Shown here one piece after another: positions 37,256 through 46,642 of a stretch of DNA of 64,000 nucleotides. The translations under genes were made by a program, and so were the position numbers. The first letter of the stretch is position 1. Every line of letters begins with the position of its first letter. Source of the stretch: Desertivirga brevis (GTDB taxonomy: Bacteria > Bacteroidota > Bacteroidia > Sphingobacteriales > Sphingobacteriaceae); assembly GCF_017355835.1 (NCBI RefSeq), contig NZ_JAFEWF010000006.1, forward strand, positions 372,001 through 436,000. Reading direction: 5' to 3'. Under the pieces are notes generated by a model, which was not told the DNA's origin, made no database searches, and was given only the letters and a program-made list of their open reading frames with translations.

Positions 37256-39112
37256 ATGAAGGAAAGTAAAGGAATATCGGTAATAATGCCTGTTTATAAC
37301 CAGGCTTCTTTTATTCTAAGGGCAATAGAAAGTCTAAAAAAGCAGGAGTTCAATAATTGGGAATTGTTATTGATAAATGATGGGTCCTCTGATCATCTCG
37401 AGGACATAATCAGTCCTTACCTTGCTGATCAACGAATCCGTTATTTTGTTAATCCGGTAAACAAGGGACTTGGGTTTTGCCTGAATAAGGGACTGGAAAA
37501 TGCACGGCAGGAATTCATTGCCTACCTTCCTGCCGACGATCTTTACTATAAAAACCATTTACAGTCCTTATTTAACAAGCTTATTGAAAACCCGGGTGCC
37601 AACATGGCCTTCTCGGGAATGAGACATCACTATAATCGCTATTGCCAACAAAAATTAGATGGTTATTGGTATCAGCTCGTCCAGGTTCTTCACCGGAAAA
37701 CTGCCGACAGGTGGATGGAGAGGGATGAACTGGTTACGGACGACCTGGACAGGATGTTTTGGAATGATCTGTTGCAACGGGGAAATCCTATACCTACTAA
37801 TGAAATAAGTTGTGAATGGGTGGACCACCCACAGCAGCGGCATAAGATACTTCAAGAGCCTGTTGGAGGGATAAACCCTTATAAGTTGTATTATAAAGTG
37901 AAGCAACCACTACGTTATCATACAACCGTCGGCAATTTCATTGACGAGGTTTCCTATTTCGAACGTTTTCGTAACAGAAGAGATACTCCGCTTTCTAACG
38001 ATCCTTTAAAGATAGTACTCGTTGGAGAACTTGCTTATAATTCCGAAAGGGTACTAGCGTTGGAAGAACAAGGCCATAAATTGTATGGCTTATGGATGAA
38101 GGATCCTTATTGGTACAATTCCGTTGGCCCTTTACCTTTCGGTCATGTAGAAGATATTCCTTATGAGAACTGGCAGAAGAAGATTGAGGAGATACAACCG
38201 GATATTATCTATGCTCTGCTTAACTGGCAAGCTGTTCCAATTGCACATGAAGTTTTAATAAATAACCCTGGAATTCCTTTTGTCTGGCATTTTAAAGAGG
38301 GGCCTTTTATTTGTTTGGAAAAAGGCACCTGGAATGAATTGATCGACCTGTATTCCAAGTCGGATGGGCAGATCTACTCAAGTCCCGAAATGAGAGATTG
38401 GTTTACACAGTTCCTCCCTCCGGAAGCCAATAATGATTTTATCCTGGATGGAGATTTGCCGAAAAAGGAATGGTTTAAAACAGAGCTTTCACCAAGATTA
38501 TCTGAAAAGGATGGAGAGATCCATACCGTAGTTCCTGGGCGTCCTATAGGCTTGCACCCACATACAGTGGCAGAACTGGCGAAGCATAAGATACACTTAC
38601 ATTTCTATGGAGATTTTACTCACGGACAATGGAAGCAATGGATAGAGAAAACTCACTTGATGGCGCCCGGGTATCTTCACACTCACTCTAATGTTACCCA
38701 GGAAAACTGGGTTAAAGAATTTTCTCAATATGACGCAGGATGGCTCCATTTTTTTCAGAGCGAGAACAATGGCGAGTATATGCGAGCAAATTGGGACGAC
38801 CTGAATTACCCAGCAAGAATGGCAACGCTGGCTGTAGCTGGTTTGCCAATGCTACAGAGAGATAATACCGGACATATTGTAGCTACTCAAACCCTGGTTA
38901 AAGAGGAAGGGTTGGGCGTGTTCTTTAATACTATGGAGGATTTGGCTGAGCAGCTTAAGGATAAAGAAAACCTTGATCGTATAAGACAAAATGTTTGGGA
39001 GAAAAGATCATCCTTTTCATTTGACCATCATGTTCCCGGTCTAATTGCATATTTTAGAGAAGTTATTGCTGAGAAGCATGCCAAAGAGATTTCAAATAAA
39101 GTCAGCGCCTGA
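37256..39112 (+). CDS. Two-domain glycosyltransferase (GT2 plus GT-B-like domain)
   Basis: Start at 37256 puts ISVIMPVYNQ at the N-terminus as in GT2 enzymes; the open frame upstream to 37193 adds 21 residues without GT character. Product 618 residues. The GT-A domain (about 5-225) has the ELLLINDGSSD and YLPADDLYY motifs (DD metal site). After a linker, about 270-600 looks like a GT-B fold (LKIVLVGELAYNSERVLALEEQGHK at its start, IGLHPHTVAEL and LHFYG later). It is likely for capsule, lipopolysaccharide or cell-wall glycan assembly; acceptor unknown. Convergent with the two glycosyltransferase genes beyond. Confidence 0.8.
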   Translation: MKESKGISVIMPVYNQASFILRAIESLKKQEFNNWELLLINDGSSDHLEDIISPYLADQRIRYFVNPVNKGLGFCLNKGLENARQEFIAYLPADDLYYKNHLQSLFNKLIENPGANMAFSGMRHHYNRYCQQKLDGYWYQLVQVLHRKTADRWMERDELVTDDLDRMFWNDLLQRGNPIPTNEISCEWVDHPQQRHKILQEPVGGINPYKLYYKVKQPLRYHTTVGNFIDEVSYFERFRNRRDTPLSNDPLKIVLVGELAYNSERVLALEEQGHKLYGLWMKDPYWYNSVGPLPFGHVEDIPYENWQKKIEEIQPDIIYALLNWQAVPIAHEVLINNPGIPFVWHFKEGPFICLEKGTWNELIDLYSKSDGQIYSSPEMRDWFTQFLPPEANNDFILDGDLPKKEWFKTELSPRLSEKDGEIHTVVPGRPIGLHPHTVAELAKHKIHLHFYGDFTHGQWKQWIEKTHLMAPGYLHTHSNVTQENWVKEFSQYDAGWLHFFQSENNGEYMRANWDDLNYPARMATLAVAGLPMLQRDNTGHIVATQTLVKEEGLGVFFNTMEDLAEQLKDKENLDRIRQNVWEKRSSFSFDHHVPGLIAYFREVIAEKHAKEISNKVSA

Positions 39113-39129
39113 GATCAGGTGAGATTAAT

Positions 39130-39182
39130 AAGAACCAAGGTGCTAACGAAAGTATGAATTACTTCGTCAGAACCTTGGTCTT
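39130..39182. terminator. Long imperfect hairpin between convergent glycosyltransferase genes
   Basis: Outer arms ACCAAGGT (39134-39141) and ACCTTGGT (39172-39179) enclose a second stem, CTAACGAAAGTA with TACTTCGTCAG, giving an extended hairpin of about 50 bases. Confidence 0.6.
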
Positions 39183-39222
39183 AGTTGTAGTCGTAAATCG
39201 TAATTCTTCAAATCTTAAATCC

Positions 39223-40029
39223 TCAGGCAGTCCTGCTTAGGAAGTACTCCGGAGCATTCACTTCCCTATTCTCGATTGTGGTGGGCAATTCGAGGTGATA
39301 TGCGCCAGATGGAATGATCCCAAAACCCCCGTATTTCTCCATCAATCGAACCTGCGCCAGAACATCTTCACCACAATGTTCTTCCGGTAATTCTTCCCAA
39401 AAATCAAAACCTCCTGTTTCTTTAAGTTTGGCGGTATCATAGAGGATGCATCCCCCCACCCAGGCCACTTTGTATTTTTTCTGATCCTCCGGTTTAATAT
39501 CAAGCCGTTTCGCTACATGATGGATGTTTGCTGCATTATGAAGAGGATAGCGTTGCCACTTCTCTGTTCCGGGCCGTACTACTTCAGGCTGTACCTGTCC
39601 CTCCCAAAATTCGATAAGCTGCTGGTGAGGGCGGATGTCATTCAAATAGCTCAGTCCTATCAGTGCCATGCCTGCAAAACCCGTTTTTTCTTCCTCCAAT
39701 GCCTTTACCATGCGGTCGATGACATCGGGTTCTAATACCACATCATCATCAAGGAACAAAGAAAAGTCCCCTGAGGAATTTTCCAACAGAAACTGCCTTT
39801 GATGGGCAATTCCTTTTTTAGGAAAATTCTGAAGGATCTTTATAGGATTTCCATGGAATTCAATCAGCCGGCTTATAGTTTGAATAGTCTGATCATCACC
39901 GACAAAAACGTCGCTTTGATCTGAAACCACCACTTCAAAATCTTTGAATGTTTGGGCCGAAAGTGCAGTTAGTGTTGCAACCAGGGCATTCGGCCGGTTA
40001 TATGTAGGGATTAATACAGATACTCTCAT
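39223..40029 (-). CDS. Family 2 glycosyltransferase
   Basis: A 268-residue GT-A enzyme with VSVLIPTYNRPNAL at residues 2-15, an FEVVVSDQSD strand, and the DXD site in LFLDDDVVLEP (about residues 91-101). A second acidic motif, EEHCGEDVLAQVR, fits the catalytic base region. It follows the GT9 gene by 2 bases, so both probably act on the same glycan, perhaps the lipopolysaccharide core. Substrate not assignable. Confidence 0.9.
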   Translation of the reverse strand: MRVSVLIPTYNRPNALVATLTALSAQTFKDFEVVVSDQSDVFVGDDQTIQTISRLIEFHGNPIKILQNFPKKGIAHQRQFLLENSSGDFSLFLDDDVVLEPDVIDRMVKALEEEKTGFAGMALIGLSYLNDIRPHQQLIEFWEGQVQPEVVRPGTEKWQRYPLHNAANIHHVAKRLDIKPEDQKKYKVAWVGGCILYDTAKLKETGGFDFWEELPEEHCGEDVLAQVRLMEKYGGFGIIPSGAYHLELPTTIENREVNAPEYFLSRTA

Positions 40030-40031
40030 AT

Positions 40032-41150
40032 TTATGCTGCTTCTGATTGGTTTTCTATTTTTTCCTCTGAAATTCTTAATTCGATCAACTCCTCTATAGA
40101 TTCCCTTACGGCATCAACACTAACCTCTGCAACAAAGGAAGTATCATGCTTACAGGTGCCAGGATCATCTTTCCCGAACTTAGCAGAGGCAAGACCACAT
40201 AATGGACAATTAAGGATACCCGACAATAAAGATCTGTTATAGCTGGTGCTCATTGGAAGGCCAGTAATTAAGTTGCCGAACCAATAAATGCCCACGGTAG
40301 GTGTTTTCAAAGCGCGGGCAAGATGTAAGGGACCTGTATCATTTGAAATAAGAAGATCAGCCAATGACAGCAGCCCTGTCATCCCCGATAGTTTCAATTT
40401 ATTGCACAAGTTGATCACCTGATCTTTCGCCTGCACATGTTGCATAACTTTATCTACAACTTCCTGTTCAAAAGGCACTCCTGTAACATAAACGATGTAG
40501 CCTTTCGCTGCAAGGTCATCTGCTATTTCAGCAAAATGCTCCCCTGGCCATCTGCGCCGCAGATCTGATGCTCCCGGATGTATTACAGCAACTGGTTTCT
40601 CAGGAAATCCTATAATGTTTCTTGCTTCCTGAATATCTTCCGGTGTTACACTTGCCGCAGGCTCAATTTCGGTAGTTTTGGCTCCAACTTTTGCAACTAC
40701 TTCCAGATACCTAAGCACCTCACTGAAATAATAAACATAAGGTACAGATATGTCTAATGCTGCAGCAAAAGGAGTTTTTAACCCCACTGTTAATTTGGCT
40801 CCCAGTTTCAGCAGGAAAGGATTTGAATTACCTCCTCCACCGTGAAGCTGAAAGGCAATGTCAAAGTGTTCCTTTTTCATTTCGTCGTAAAAGGCGTTCA
40901 TCTCGTCCTGATCAGGCTCAAAACCTTCACGTTCGCTTATTCCCGGATAAGGAGGCACAACAATAACGCGATCAACAGGCCCGGGTCGTCCATCGAGGTA
41001 TTCTTTGTGCCAGGGCCTTCCAAGTAATACAATTTCGGCATCCTGAAATTTGTTGCGCAGGGCCTGTAGCGCAGGCAAGACGAAAATGTAGTCGCCTAGG
41101 GCATTAGCCCTTAGTACAGCAATTTTCTTTGGATTTGGAATGTTAGTCAT
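40032..41150 (-). CDS. Family 9 (heptosyltransferase-type) glycosyltransferase
   Basis: A 372-residue GT-B enzyme: KKIAVLRANALGDYIFVLPAL at the N-terminus is the GT9 signature; VAVIHPGASDLRRRWPGEHF begins the nucleotide-sugar half; LLISNDTGPLHLARAL holds the D-T-G-P-x-H motif. The family transfers ADP-heptose or related sugars to lipopolysaccharide core. An insertion with CPLCGLAS..CKHD near residue 320 could bind a metal and is unusual for the family. Same transcript as the GT2 gene after it; 13 bases after the PEBP gene. Confidence 0.9.
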   Translation of the reverse strand: MTNIPNPKKIAVLRANALGDYIFVLPALQALRNKFQDAEIVLLGRPWHKEYLDGRPGPVDRVIVVPPYPGISEREGFEPDQDEMNAFYDEMKKEHFDIAFQLHGGGGNSNPFLLKLGAKLTVGLKTPFAAALDISVPYVYYFSEVLRYLEVVAKVGAKTTEIEPAASVTPEDIQEARNIIGFPEKPVAVIHPGASDLRRRWPGEHFAEIADDLAAKGYIVYVTGVPFEQEVVDKVMQHVQAKDQVINLCNKLKLSGMTGLLSLADLLISNDTGPLHLARALKTPTVGIYWFGNLITGLPMSTSYNRSLLSGILNCPLCGLASAKFGKDDPGTCKHDTSFVAEVSVDAVRESIEELIELRISEEKIENQSEAA

Positions 41151-41163
41151 AGGTAGTGATTCT

Positions 41164-41619
41164 TTATTCTAAATTATCAGGCCGGGTGCAAAGTCCCAGT
41201 AATTCTGCCGTATCAACAACATGGCCTTCCATTGCTTTCTCAACGTCTTCACGTTCTGAAGCTGCTGGCAGGTCGAGCATGGTGTCAAGGGCGTAAACTC
41301 TGAACCAATAATGATGGGTTCCCTGGAAGTACCGCGGGCATGGACCTTCATAGCCAAAAGTGTGATTATTGCAAAGACCTTCCACGCCGCCTGCAGGTAC
41401 TTTACCTTCCTCAAAATTCTGAGTGACTGCAGGAATGTTAAATACCATCCAATGTGTCCATGGCTTTGGGGTGGCATCTACATCTTCAATGATAAGCACA
41501 AAGCTTTCTGCAGCTGCAGGTACATCTTCTAACTGAATTGGAGGGTTAATGTTCGGACCCAGGCATGTGTAAGGAGTAGGAATTTCCTGATTGTGTTCGA
41601 ATACTGTTTTTATCTTCAT
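41164..41619 (-). CDS. YbhB/YbcL-family phosphatidylethanolamine-binding-like protein (PEBP)
   Basis: A 151-residue cytosolic protein with the family's key segments: NPPIQLEDVP, DVDATPKPWTHWMVFNIP and GPCPRYFQGTHHYWFRVYALD. Full family length. The bacterial proteins have no well-defined role despite the Raf-inhibitor-like name. It precedes the GT9 gene by 13 bases and follows a GNAT gene on the same strand. Confidence 0.93.
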   Translation of the reverse strand: MKIKTVFEHNQEIPTPYTCLGPNINPPIQLEDVPAAAESFVLIIEDVDATPKPWTHWMVFNIPAVTQNFEEGKVPAGGVEGLCNNHTFGYEGPCPRYFQGTHHYWFRVYALDTMLDLPAASEREDVEKAMEGHVVDTAELLGLCTRPDNLE

Positions 41620-41681
41620 ATGTTTTCTGATCGTGGTTTCAGAACAACATTTGCGGATAAAAAGTTTAATTCAGAGTGAAA

Positions 41682-42116
41682 TTAGGAGGATTGTGGTAAA
41701 TACAGTCCGGTTGTAGAGATCTCCATAAACCTGTCGGGATGGGCCAGTTGGCTGAATCCAAATTGCTTATATAGGCCATGGGCATCCATTGTTGCCAGCA
41801 TCCATCTTCTCAGACCCTGTAAGGATGGATGTTCTTTAATGAATTCCATTAACTTTTTTGAAACCCCTCTTTTCCGGTATGGGGGCAAAACAAATACATC
41901 CGCAAGGTAGGCGAAGGTAGCATAGTCAGACATAATCCGGGCAAAGCCAATCTGGTTGTCATTCAAATAGACACCAAAACAAAGGGAGTTTTCAATAGAC
42001 CTTTCAACAATTTCGAGAGGGATGTTTTTGGCCCAGTAAGATTCTTTGCTAAGGTAGCTATGGATCAGAGGAATATCTAATTTAGTTTTATCGGTGGAAA
42101 TGAGTAGTTGCGGCAT
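41682..42116 (-). CDS. GNAT-family N-acetyltransferase
   Basis: A 144-residue protein of the compact GNAT fold. YLADVFVLPPYRKRGVSKKLMEFI (about 70-93) carries the acetyl-CoA-binding loop R-x2-G-V/I-S/G-x-x-L, followed by ATMDAHGLYKQFGF. Substrate unknown. First gene of a run on the minus strand with PEBP and glycosyltransferases. Confidence 0.88.
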   Translation of the reverse strand: MPQLLISTDKTKLDIPLIHSYLSKESYWAKNIPLEIVERSIENSLCFGVYLNDNQIGFARIMSDYATFAYLADVFVLPPYRKRGVSKKLMEFIKEHPSLQGLRRWMLATMDAHGLYKQFGFSQLAHPDRFMEISTTGLYLPQSS

Positions 42117-42121
42117 GGGGG

Positions 42122-42206
42122 GGAATGAAGGATTGAAGGATTGAAGGAATGAAGGAGTGAAGGAGTGAATGAATGAATGAATGAAGGAGAGAATAATAGA
42201 ATGAAA
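42122..42206. repeat. GAATGAAGGA-type microsatellite
   Basis: Imperfect tandem units of GAATGAAG, GGATTGAA and GAATGAAT fill about 85 bases just upstream of the GNAT start. Length variation could alter the promoter. Confidence 0.8.
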
Positions 42207-42238
42207 GCAGGAGTTTTTTCAGCGTTCCTGCCTTCACA

Positions 42239-42271
42239 TATCGTAAATCGTAAATCAAAAAATCGTAAATC
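42239..42271. repeat. TCGTAAATCGTAAATC repeat
   Basis: Tandem TCGTAAA units lie next to the YajQ stop; a close copy, TCGTAAATCGTAATTC, is at 39191-39206 next to another gene end. Confidence 0.6.
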
Positions 42272-42274
42272 TCC

Positions 42275-42766
42275 TCACGCTCGCATATTTATATACTGAA
42301 GGGGTTGCCCAAAATCTTCTTTACGGCAAAGCGCAATTACAGCCTGCAAATCATCGATCTTTTTTCCCTGCACGCGTACTTGATCGTCCATAATAGAGGC
42401 TTGAACTTTAATTCCGCTGTCTTTAATTGCTTTTACAATTTTCTTGGCGGCATCTTTATCGATTCCCTCTTTAATCTTTATTTCTTTCCTCAACATGTTT
42501 CCTGAAGCGTATTGTTCTTTTCCCATATCCAGGGCTTTAGGATCGAGGCTTTGTTTAACCATCCTTGTTATGATCGAGTCCTGAATAGCTTTCAGGCGCA
42601 TATCATTCTCGGTAACTATTGTGATCTGGTTTGTTTTTTTATCAAGGTCGACTGTGCTTTTAGAATCGTTGAAATCAAAACGGTTTAGAATTTCTTTCTT
42701 AGCGTTATTGATAGCATTATCTAGTGTTTGAGCATCAATCTTACTTACAATGTCAAATGAAGGCAT
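42275..42766 (-). CDS. YajQ-family nucleotide/c-di-GMP-binding protein
   Basis: A 163-residue protein of full family length, starting MPSFDIVSKID. Two ferredoxin-like halves with NAINNAKKEILNRFDFNDSK and IKDSGIKVQASIMDDQVRVQGKK are characteristic. Homologues bind cyclic di-GMP or nucleic acids; its role in Bacteroidota is not established. It is divergent from the lysine-rich protein gene. Confidence 0.93.
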   Translation of the reverse strand: MPSFDIVSKIDAQTLDNAINNAKKEILNRFDFNDSKSTVDLDKKTNQITIVTENDMRLKAIQDSIITRMVKQSLDPKALDMGKEQYASGNMLRKEIKIKEGIDKDAAKKIVKAIKDSGIKVQASIMDDQVRVQGKKIDDLQAVIALCRKEDFGQPLQYINMRA

Positions 42767-42853
42767 ATGAGTGATTTGAGGGTCTAAAAATATGTGCTTA
42801 GATTTAATAATAAAACAAATTTGTTAACAAAAGTATTTAAGAAAATAAAAAGC

Positions 42854-43486
42854 ATGAAGAAGAAATCTGAATCAGGCAAGTCTGCTAAAAAAAGTGTTAA
42901 AAAAACCGAGAAGAAGGAGCTTGAAAGTGGCTTAGCTCAAAAATTCCTTGATGCTGTTAATACTTTAGGTCACGATGCAGAACGGATTGCGAAGGATATA
43001 AAAAAGATGAGTAAGCAGATAGCAGACAAGCTATCTGAAAAGATTAAACAAGCCAAAGAGGAAGAGAAGAAAGCATCGAGGAAGAAACCTAAGAAGACCA
43101 ATACTGCTAAGGAAGAAGATAAGTCGCCCAAAAAGGAGGAGAGTAAGACACGAGCTGAAAAGGTTGTGGCTAAAGTTGCCTCTAAGAAAAGTAAAGCGCC
43201 GGTTATCCAAACAGAGGAAATGCCGGCAATTGATGATTCGCCTTCAGAAAATCAAGGCCGCGTTCGGGGAGCTAGAACGAAAGTTGAAAGTACTCTAAAG
43301 ACTGAACCTGAGGAAAAGCCTGTAGCTCGTAAAGGCAGGACCAGGGCTAAAGCAAATTCTGCACCAGCTGAAGCAAAACCGGCAGCTAAAAGAACCCGCA
43401 AAACGGCAGCCGCCAAACCTACTGGATTAGACGGAAATGCTCAGGAAATCCCAAACAATAATAACGAGGCAGGGAATCAGGAATAA
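42854..43486 (+). CDS. Lysine/alanine-rich histone H1-like basic protein
   Basis: Start set at 42854 (MKKKSESGKS), 210 residues; the open frame to 42794 adds 20 residues of unclear value. Residues 35-80 form a likely coiled helix (LAQKFLDAVNTLGHDAERIAKDIKKMSKQIADKLSEK). The rest is dominated by K, A, E and P with KKPKKTNT and AKRTRKTAAAKP segments, like histone H1-type or AlgP-like bacterial proteins. DNA or polyphosphate binding is plausible; it directly precedes ppk1. Low complexity prevents a firm assignment. Confidence 0.75.
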   Translation: MKKKSESGKSAKKSVKKTEKKELESGLAQKFLDAVNTLGHDAERIAKDIKKMSKQIADKLSEKIKQAKEEEKKASRKKPKKTNTAKEEDKSPKKEESKTRAEKVVAKVASKKSKAPVIQTEEMPAIDDSPSENQGRVRGARTKVESTLKTEPEEKPVARKGRTRAKANSAPAEAKPAAKRTRKTAAAKPTGLDGNAQEIPNNNNEAGNQE

Positions 43487-43585
43487 AAGCTTTGTTAAGG
43501 GGTTTTACTTAATTAATATTAACTTAACAATTAATTATACAGTTTTGCAGTCCCGCTCCAATAGTGCGGGCTGTTTTGATTTTCA

Positions 43586-45640
43586 ATGCCCAAGCAAAAA
43601 ATTCTTTTTACTAATCGTGAAATTAGCTGGCTGTACTTCAATGAGAGGGTATTACAGGAGGCTGCGGACAAAACTGTACCTTTAATTGAACGTGTCCGTT
43701 TCCTTGCAATTTTTTCATCCAACCTCGACGAGTTTTACCGTGTTCGGGTTCCCACGCTAAATAGACTTGCAAACGTCAATACTAAAGCAAAGGAACTTAT
43801 TGGGTACAATCCGAAAAAGATTCTTAAACAGATCAAGGAAATAGTAGTAAGGCAAGAGCGACGTTTTAATCACTTGTTTGAGGATGAGATTATCAAAGAG
43901 CTGGCAGAGGAACGTATCTTTATTATAAACGAGAAGCAGCTTAATGTTACAAGGGGAGATTTTTTAAGGAACTATTTCCGGGTGAAGCTGCTTTCAACAC
44001 TCGTGCCTATAATGCTCGAGGATGATAAGCCTTTCCCGGAGCTGAAAGACCGGGCCATTTATTTCCTAGTAAAGCTGTCTAAAGAGAATGAGAAGGTCAA
44101 GTACAGCCTTATCGAAATACCAACCGATAGCCTTGAACGATTTGTTGTTTTGCCGGAAACCAATAACCTGAAGTTTATTATCCTGCTCGACGACATAATC
44201 CGCTATTGCCTGGACCAGATTTTCTTCATTTTTGAATACACGTCCATTGAGGCTTATTCAATCCAGCTAACACGCGATGCGGAGCTTGAGCTAGATAAAC
44301 ATGTTAGTGAGAAGTTTATTGAAGCCCTAAGTAAAAGTCTTCAGAAACGGAAGAAAGGGAAGCCGATGCGCCTATTGTATGATAACAATATGCCCCTGGA
44401 TATGCTTACCTATCTGGTTGAAAAACTTCACCTAAGCGCCGAAGGGCTTATTCCTGGTAACCGGTATCATAACTTTAAAGACTTTATAAGTTTTCCGAAC
44501 GTTGGCCGGAAAGAGCTGGAATACCCCAAGGATCCTGTTTTACCTGTTAAAGGACTTGATCCCGGAAGGAGTATCTTTAGCCAGATCGCCAAAAAAGACT
44601 ACCTCATCAGCTTACCTTATCAGTCTTTCGATTATATTATACATTTCTTGAGAGAGGCAGCGATCGATCCAAAGGTAACAGAGATAAATATTACCCTATA
44701 CCGTCTGGCCAAGAATTCGCGAATAATAAATGCCTTAATCAATGCCGCTAGAAACGGAAAGAAAGTAAATTGCCTTGTAGAGCTTAAAGCCCGCTTTGAT
44801 GAGGAGAATAATATTAAGTGGACCAAGCGGCTCGAGGAAGGTGGGGTGATCGTCAATTACGGATTGCTTGATTATAAAGTGCATTCTAAAGTCTGTCTCG
44901 TCACCAGAAAAGAGAAAGGGCATTTTATTCACTACGCCAATCTTTCGACCGGTAACTTCAATGAAAAAACTTCTGAGATTTATTGTGACCATAGTTTATT
45001 TACAGTTAACCAGGACATAACTTCAGAATTGAGGAAGTTATTCAGAGGGCTGGAAAAGAAGGTTTTTTATAAGGACTATGATTGCCTCATCGTATCTCCA
45101 CTACAAACACGCGAGAAGATCTATGCATTGATTGATCAGGAGGTAAAAAATGCAAAGGCAGCAAAAACAGCTTACATGATCTTGAAAATGAACAGTCTGG
45201 CTGATGAGGAGATGATCGAAAAGCTGTACGAAGCAAGCGCTGTTGGAGTTAAGATAAAGTTGATTATCAGGGGAATGTGTTGCCTTATTCCAGGGATAGA
45301 GGGTCTGAGCGAAAATATAGAAGTGATCAGTATTGTTGATAAGTACCTTGAGCACGCCCGCGTTTGGATCTTTGGAAATGGGGGGGAGGAAAAAGTTTAT
45401 CTTTCATCGGCGGATTTTATGACACGCAACCTTGATCACCGTGTGGAAGTAGGCTTTCCAATTTTGGATCCTCTTATCAAGAAGGAGATAAGGGATATTA
45501 TAGATATCCAGTTGAAGGATAATACGAAGGCAAGGGTAATTAACCGCTATAACAACAACCAATATGTGAGGGATAAATCCAAAGCTGGCTATAGGGCACA
45601 GACGGATATATACACATACCTAAAATATAAAAATTATTAA
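43586..45640 (+). CDS. ppk1: Polyphosphate kinase 1
   Basis: A 684-residue protein of normal Ppk1 length. NREISWLYFNERVL opens the N-terminal domain. The phosphorylated histidine is H433 in DYKVHSKVCLV, and the second active-site histidine is H590 in LEHARVWIF. LYRLAKNSRI and ARFDEENNIKW mark the catalytic core. It makes polyphosphate from ATP reversibly. The exopolyphosphatase gene begins 2 bases after its stop, so synthesis and breakdown are co-transcribed. Confidence 0.97.
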   Translation: MPKQKILFTNREISWLYFNERVLQEAADKTVPLIERVRFLAIFSSNLDEFYRVRVPTLNRLANVNTKAKELIGYNPKKILKQIKEIVVRQERRFNHLFEDEIIKELAEERIFIINEKQLNVTRGDFLRNYFRVKLLSTLVPIMLEDDKPFPELKDRAIYFLVKLSKENEKVKYSLIEIPTDSLERFVVLPETNNLKFIILLDDIIRYCLDQIFFIFEYTSIEAYSIQLTRDAELELDKHVSEKFIEALSKSLQKRKKGKPMRLLYDNNMPLDMLTYLVEKLHLSAEGLIPGNRYHNFKDFISFPNVGRKELEYPKDPVLPVKGLDPGRSIFSQIAKKDYLISLPYQSFDYIIHFLREAAIDPKVTEINITLYRLAKNSRIINALINAARNGKKVNCLVELKARFDEENNIKWTKRLEEGGVIVNYGLLDYKVHSKVCLVTRKEKGHFIHYANLSTGNFNEKTSEIYCDHSLFTVNQDITSELRKLFRGLEKKVFYKDYDCLIVSPLQTREKIYALIDQEVKNAKAAKTAYMILKMNSLADEEMIEKLYEASAVGVKIKLIIRGMCCLIPGIEGLSENIEVISIVDKYLEHARVWIFGNGGEEKVYLSSADFMTRNLDHRVEVGFPILDPLIKKEIRDIIDIQLKDNTKARVINRYNNNQYVRDKSKAGYRAQTDIYTYLKYKNY

Positions 45641-45642
45641 TA

Positions 45643-46533
45643 TTGAGATACGCAGCTATTGATATCGGGTCTAACGCGGTGCGTTTGCTGATAGCAGATA
45701 TAATTGAAAAGGATTCTGAAGTAACCTTCAAAAAGAATACTTTAATACGCGTTCCTCTTCGCTTGGGAGATGATGCATTTCTCGAAAAGGAAATTTCAGT
45801 ACGAAAGGCCGATGATCTAGTGAAAACAATGACAGCCTTTAAGCAACTAATTGACGTTTACAAGGTTGAGGACTATATGGCGTGTGCCACGTCTGCTATG
45901 CGTGAAGCTCAGAATGGAAAGCAGTTGGTAGAGCGGATAAAGAAGGAAGCGGAAATTGATCTCGAAATTGTTGAAGGTCAAAAGGAGGCTAATATTATCT
46001 ATTCCAACCATATCGAGGAATCCCTGGATAAGCAAAAGAACTATTTGTATATTGACGTTGGCGGTGGAAGTACTGAGCTTTCTGTATTTGCTGAGGGGCA
46101 AGCACAGGCCTCCAGATCCTTTCCTTTAGGTACAGTTCGGATTTTAGATAATGCCGATAAAGAGGAAACCTGGGATGAAATGAAAGAATGGATTAAAGTT
46201 AACACAAAGAGCTACAAAAATCTTATTGGAATTGGTACCGGAGGCAATATTAACAAGCTTTTCCGCCTTTGCGAAGAGAAGGAAGGTACTGCTTTAAGTA
46301 TATCGAAGCTTAAAAGCATGTATGATTACCTCAATTCATTTTCCCTTAAGGAACGTATTAACGTTTTAAACCTTAATCAGGATAGAGCCGATGTTATCAT
46401 TCCGGCATGTGAAATTTATCTTACTGTAATGAAGTATGCAGGAGTTAAGCAAATACATGTGCCCAGGGTCGGGATGGTAGATGGAATTATTAATCAGCTA
46501 ATTGAGAAAAACCTTGTGAAAAAAACTTCATGA
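45643..46533 (+). CDS. ppx: Ppx/GppA-family exopolyphosphatase
   Basis: A 296-residue ASKHA-fold phosphatase: AAIDIGSNAVRLLIADI at the start, ATSAMREAQNG in the first lobe, YIDVGGGSTELSVF as phosphate loop 2, and GIGTGGNINKL. The short length (no C-terminal HD domain) is common in Bacteroidota. Translation starts at TTG (45643), 2 bases after the ppk1 stop; no ATG lies nearby in frame before the first motif. It removes terminal phosphate from polyphosphate or (p)ppGpp. Confidence 0.93.
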   Translation: MRYAAIDIGSNAVRLLIADIIEKDSEVTFKKNTLIRVPLRLGDDAFLEKEISVRKADDLVKTMTAFKQLIDVYKVEDYMACATSAMREAQNGKQLVERIKKEAEIDLEIVEGQKEANIIYSNHIEESLDKQKNYLYIDVGGGSTELSVFAEGQAQASRSFPLGTVRILDNADKEETWDEMKEWIKVNTKSYKNLIGIGTGGNINKLFRLCEEKEGTALSISKLKSMYDYLNSFSLKERINVLNLNQDRADVIIPACEIYLTVMKYAGVKQIHVPRVGMVDGIINQLIEKNLVKKTS

Positions 46534-46642
46534 GGTGAAGCGCGCAAAACGGAAAATAAAAGAAGTTTGACAGCTATGCCTGCTTAATAAAAGCAAATTA
46601 GACTTTCAAAAACCAGAGATTAAAACAATTAATAACGGAAAT

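Noticed and set aside
42122..42206. CRISPR-like tandem repeats
   Set aside because: Units are short and contiguous with no unique spacers, and no cas genes are present; this is a microsatellite.
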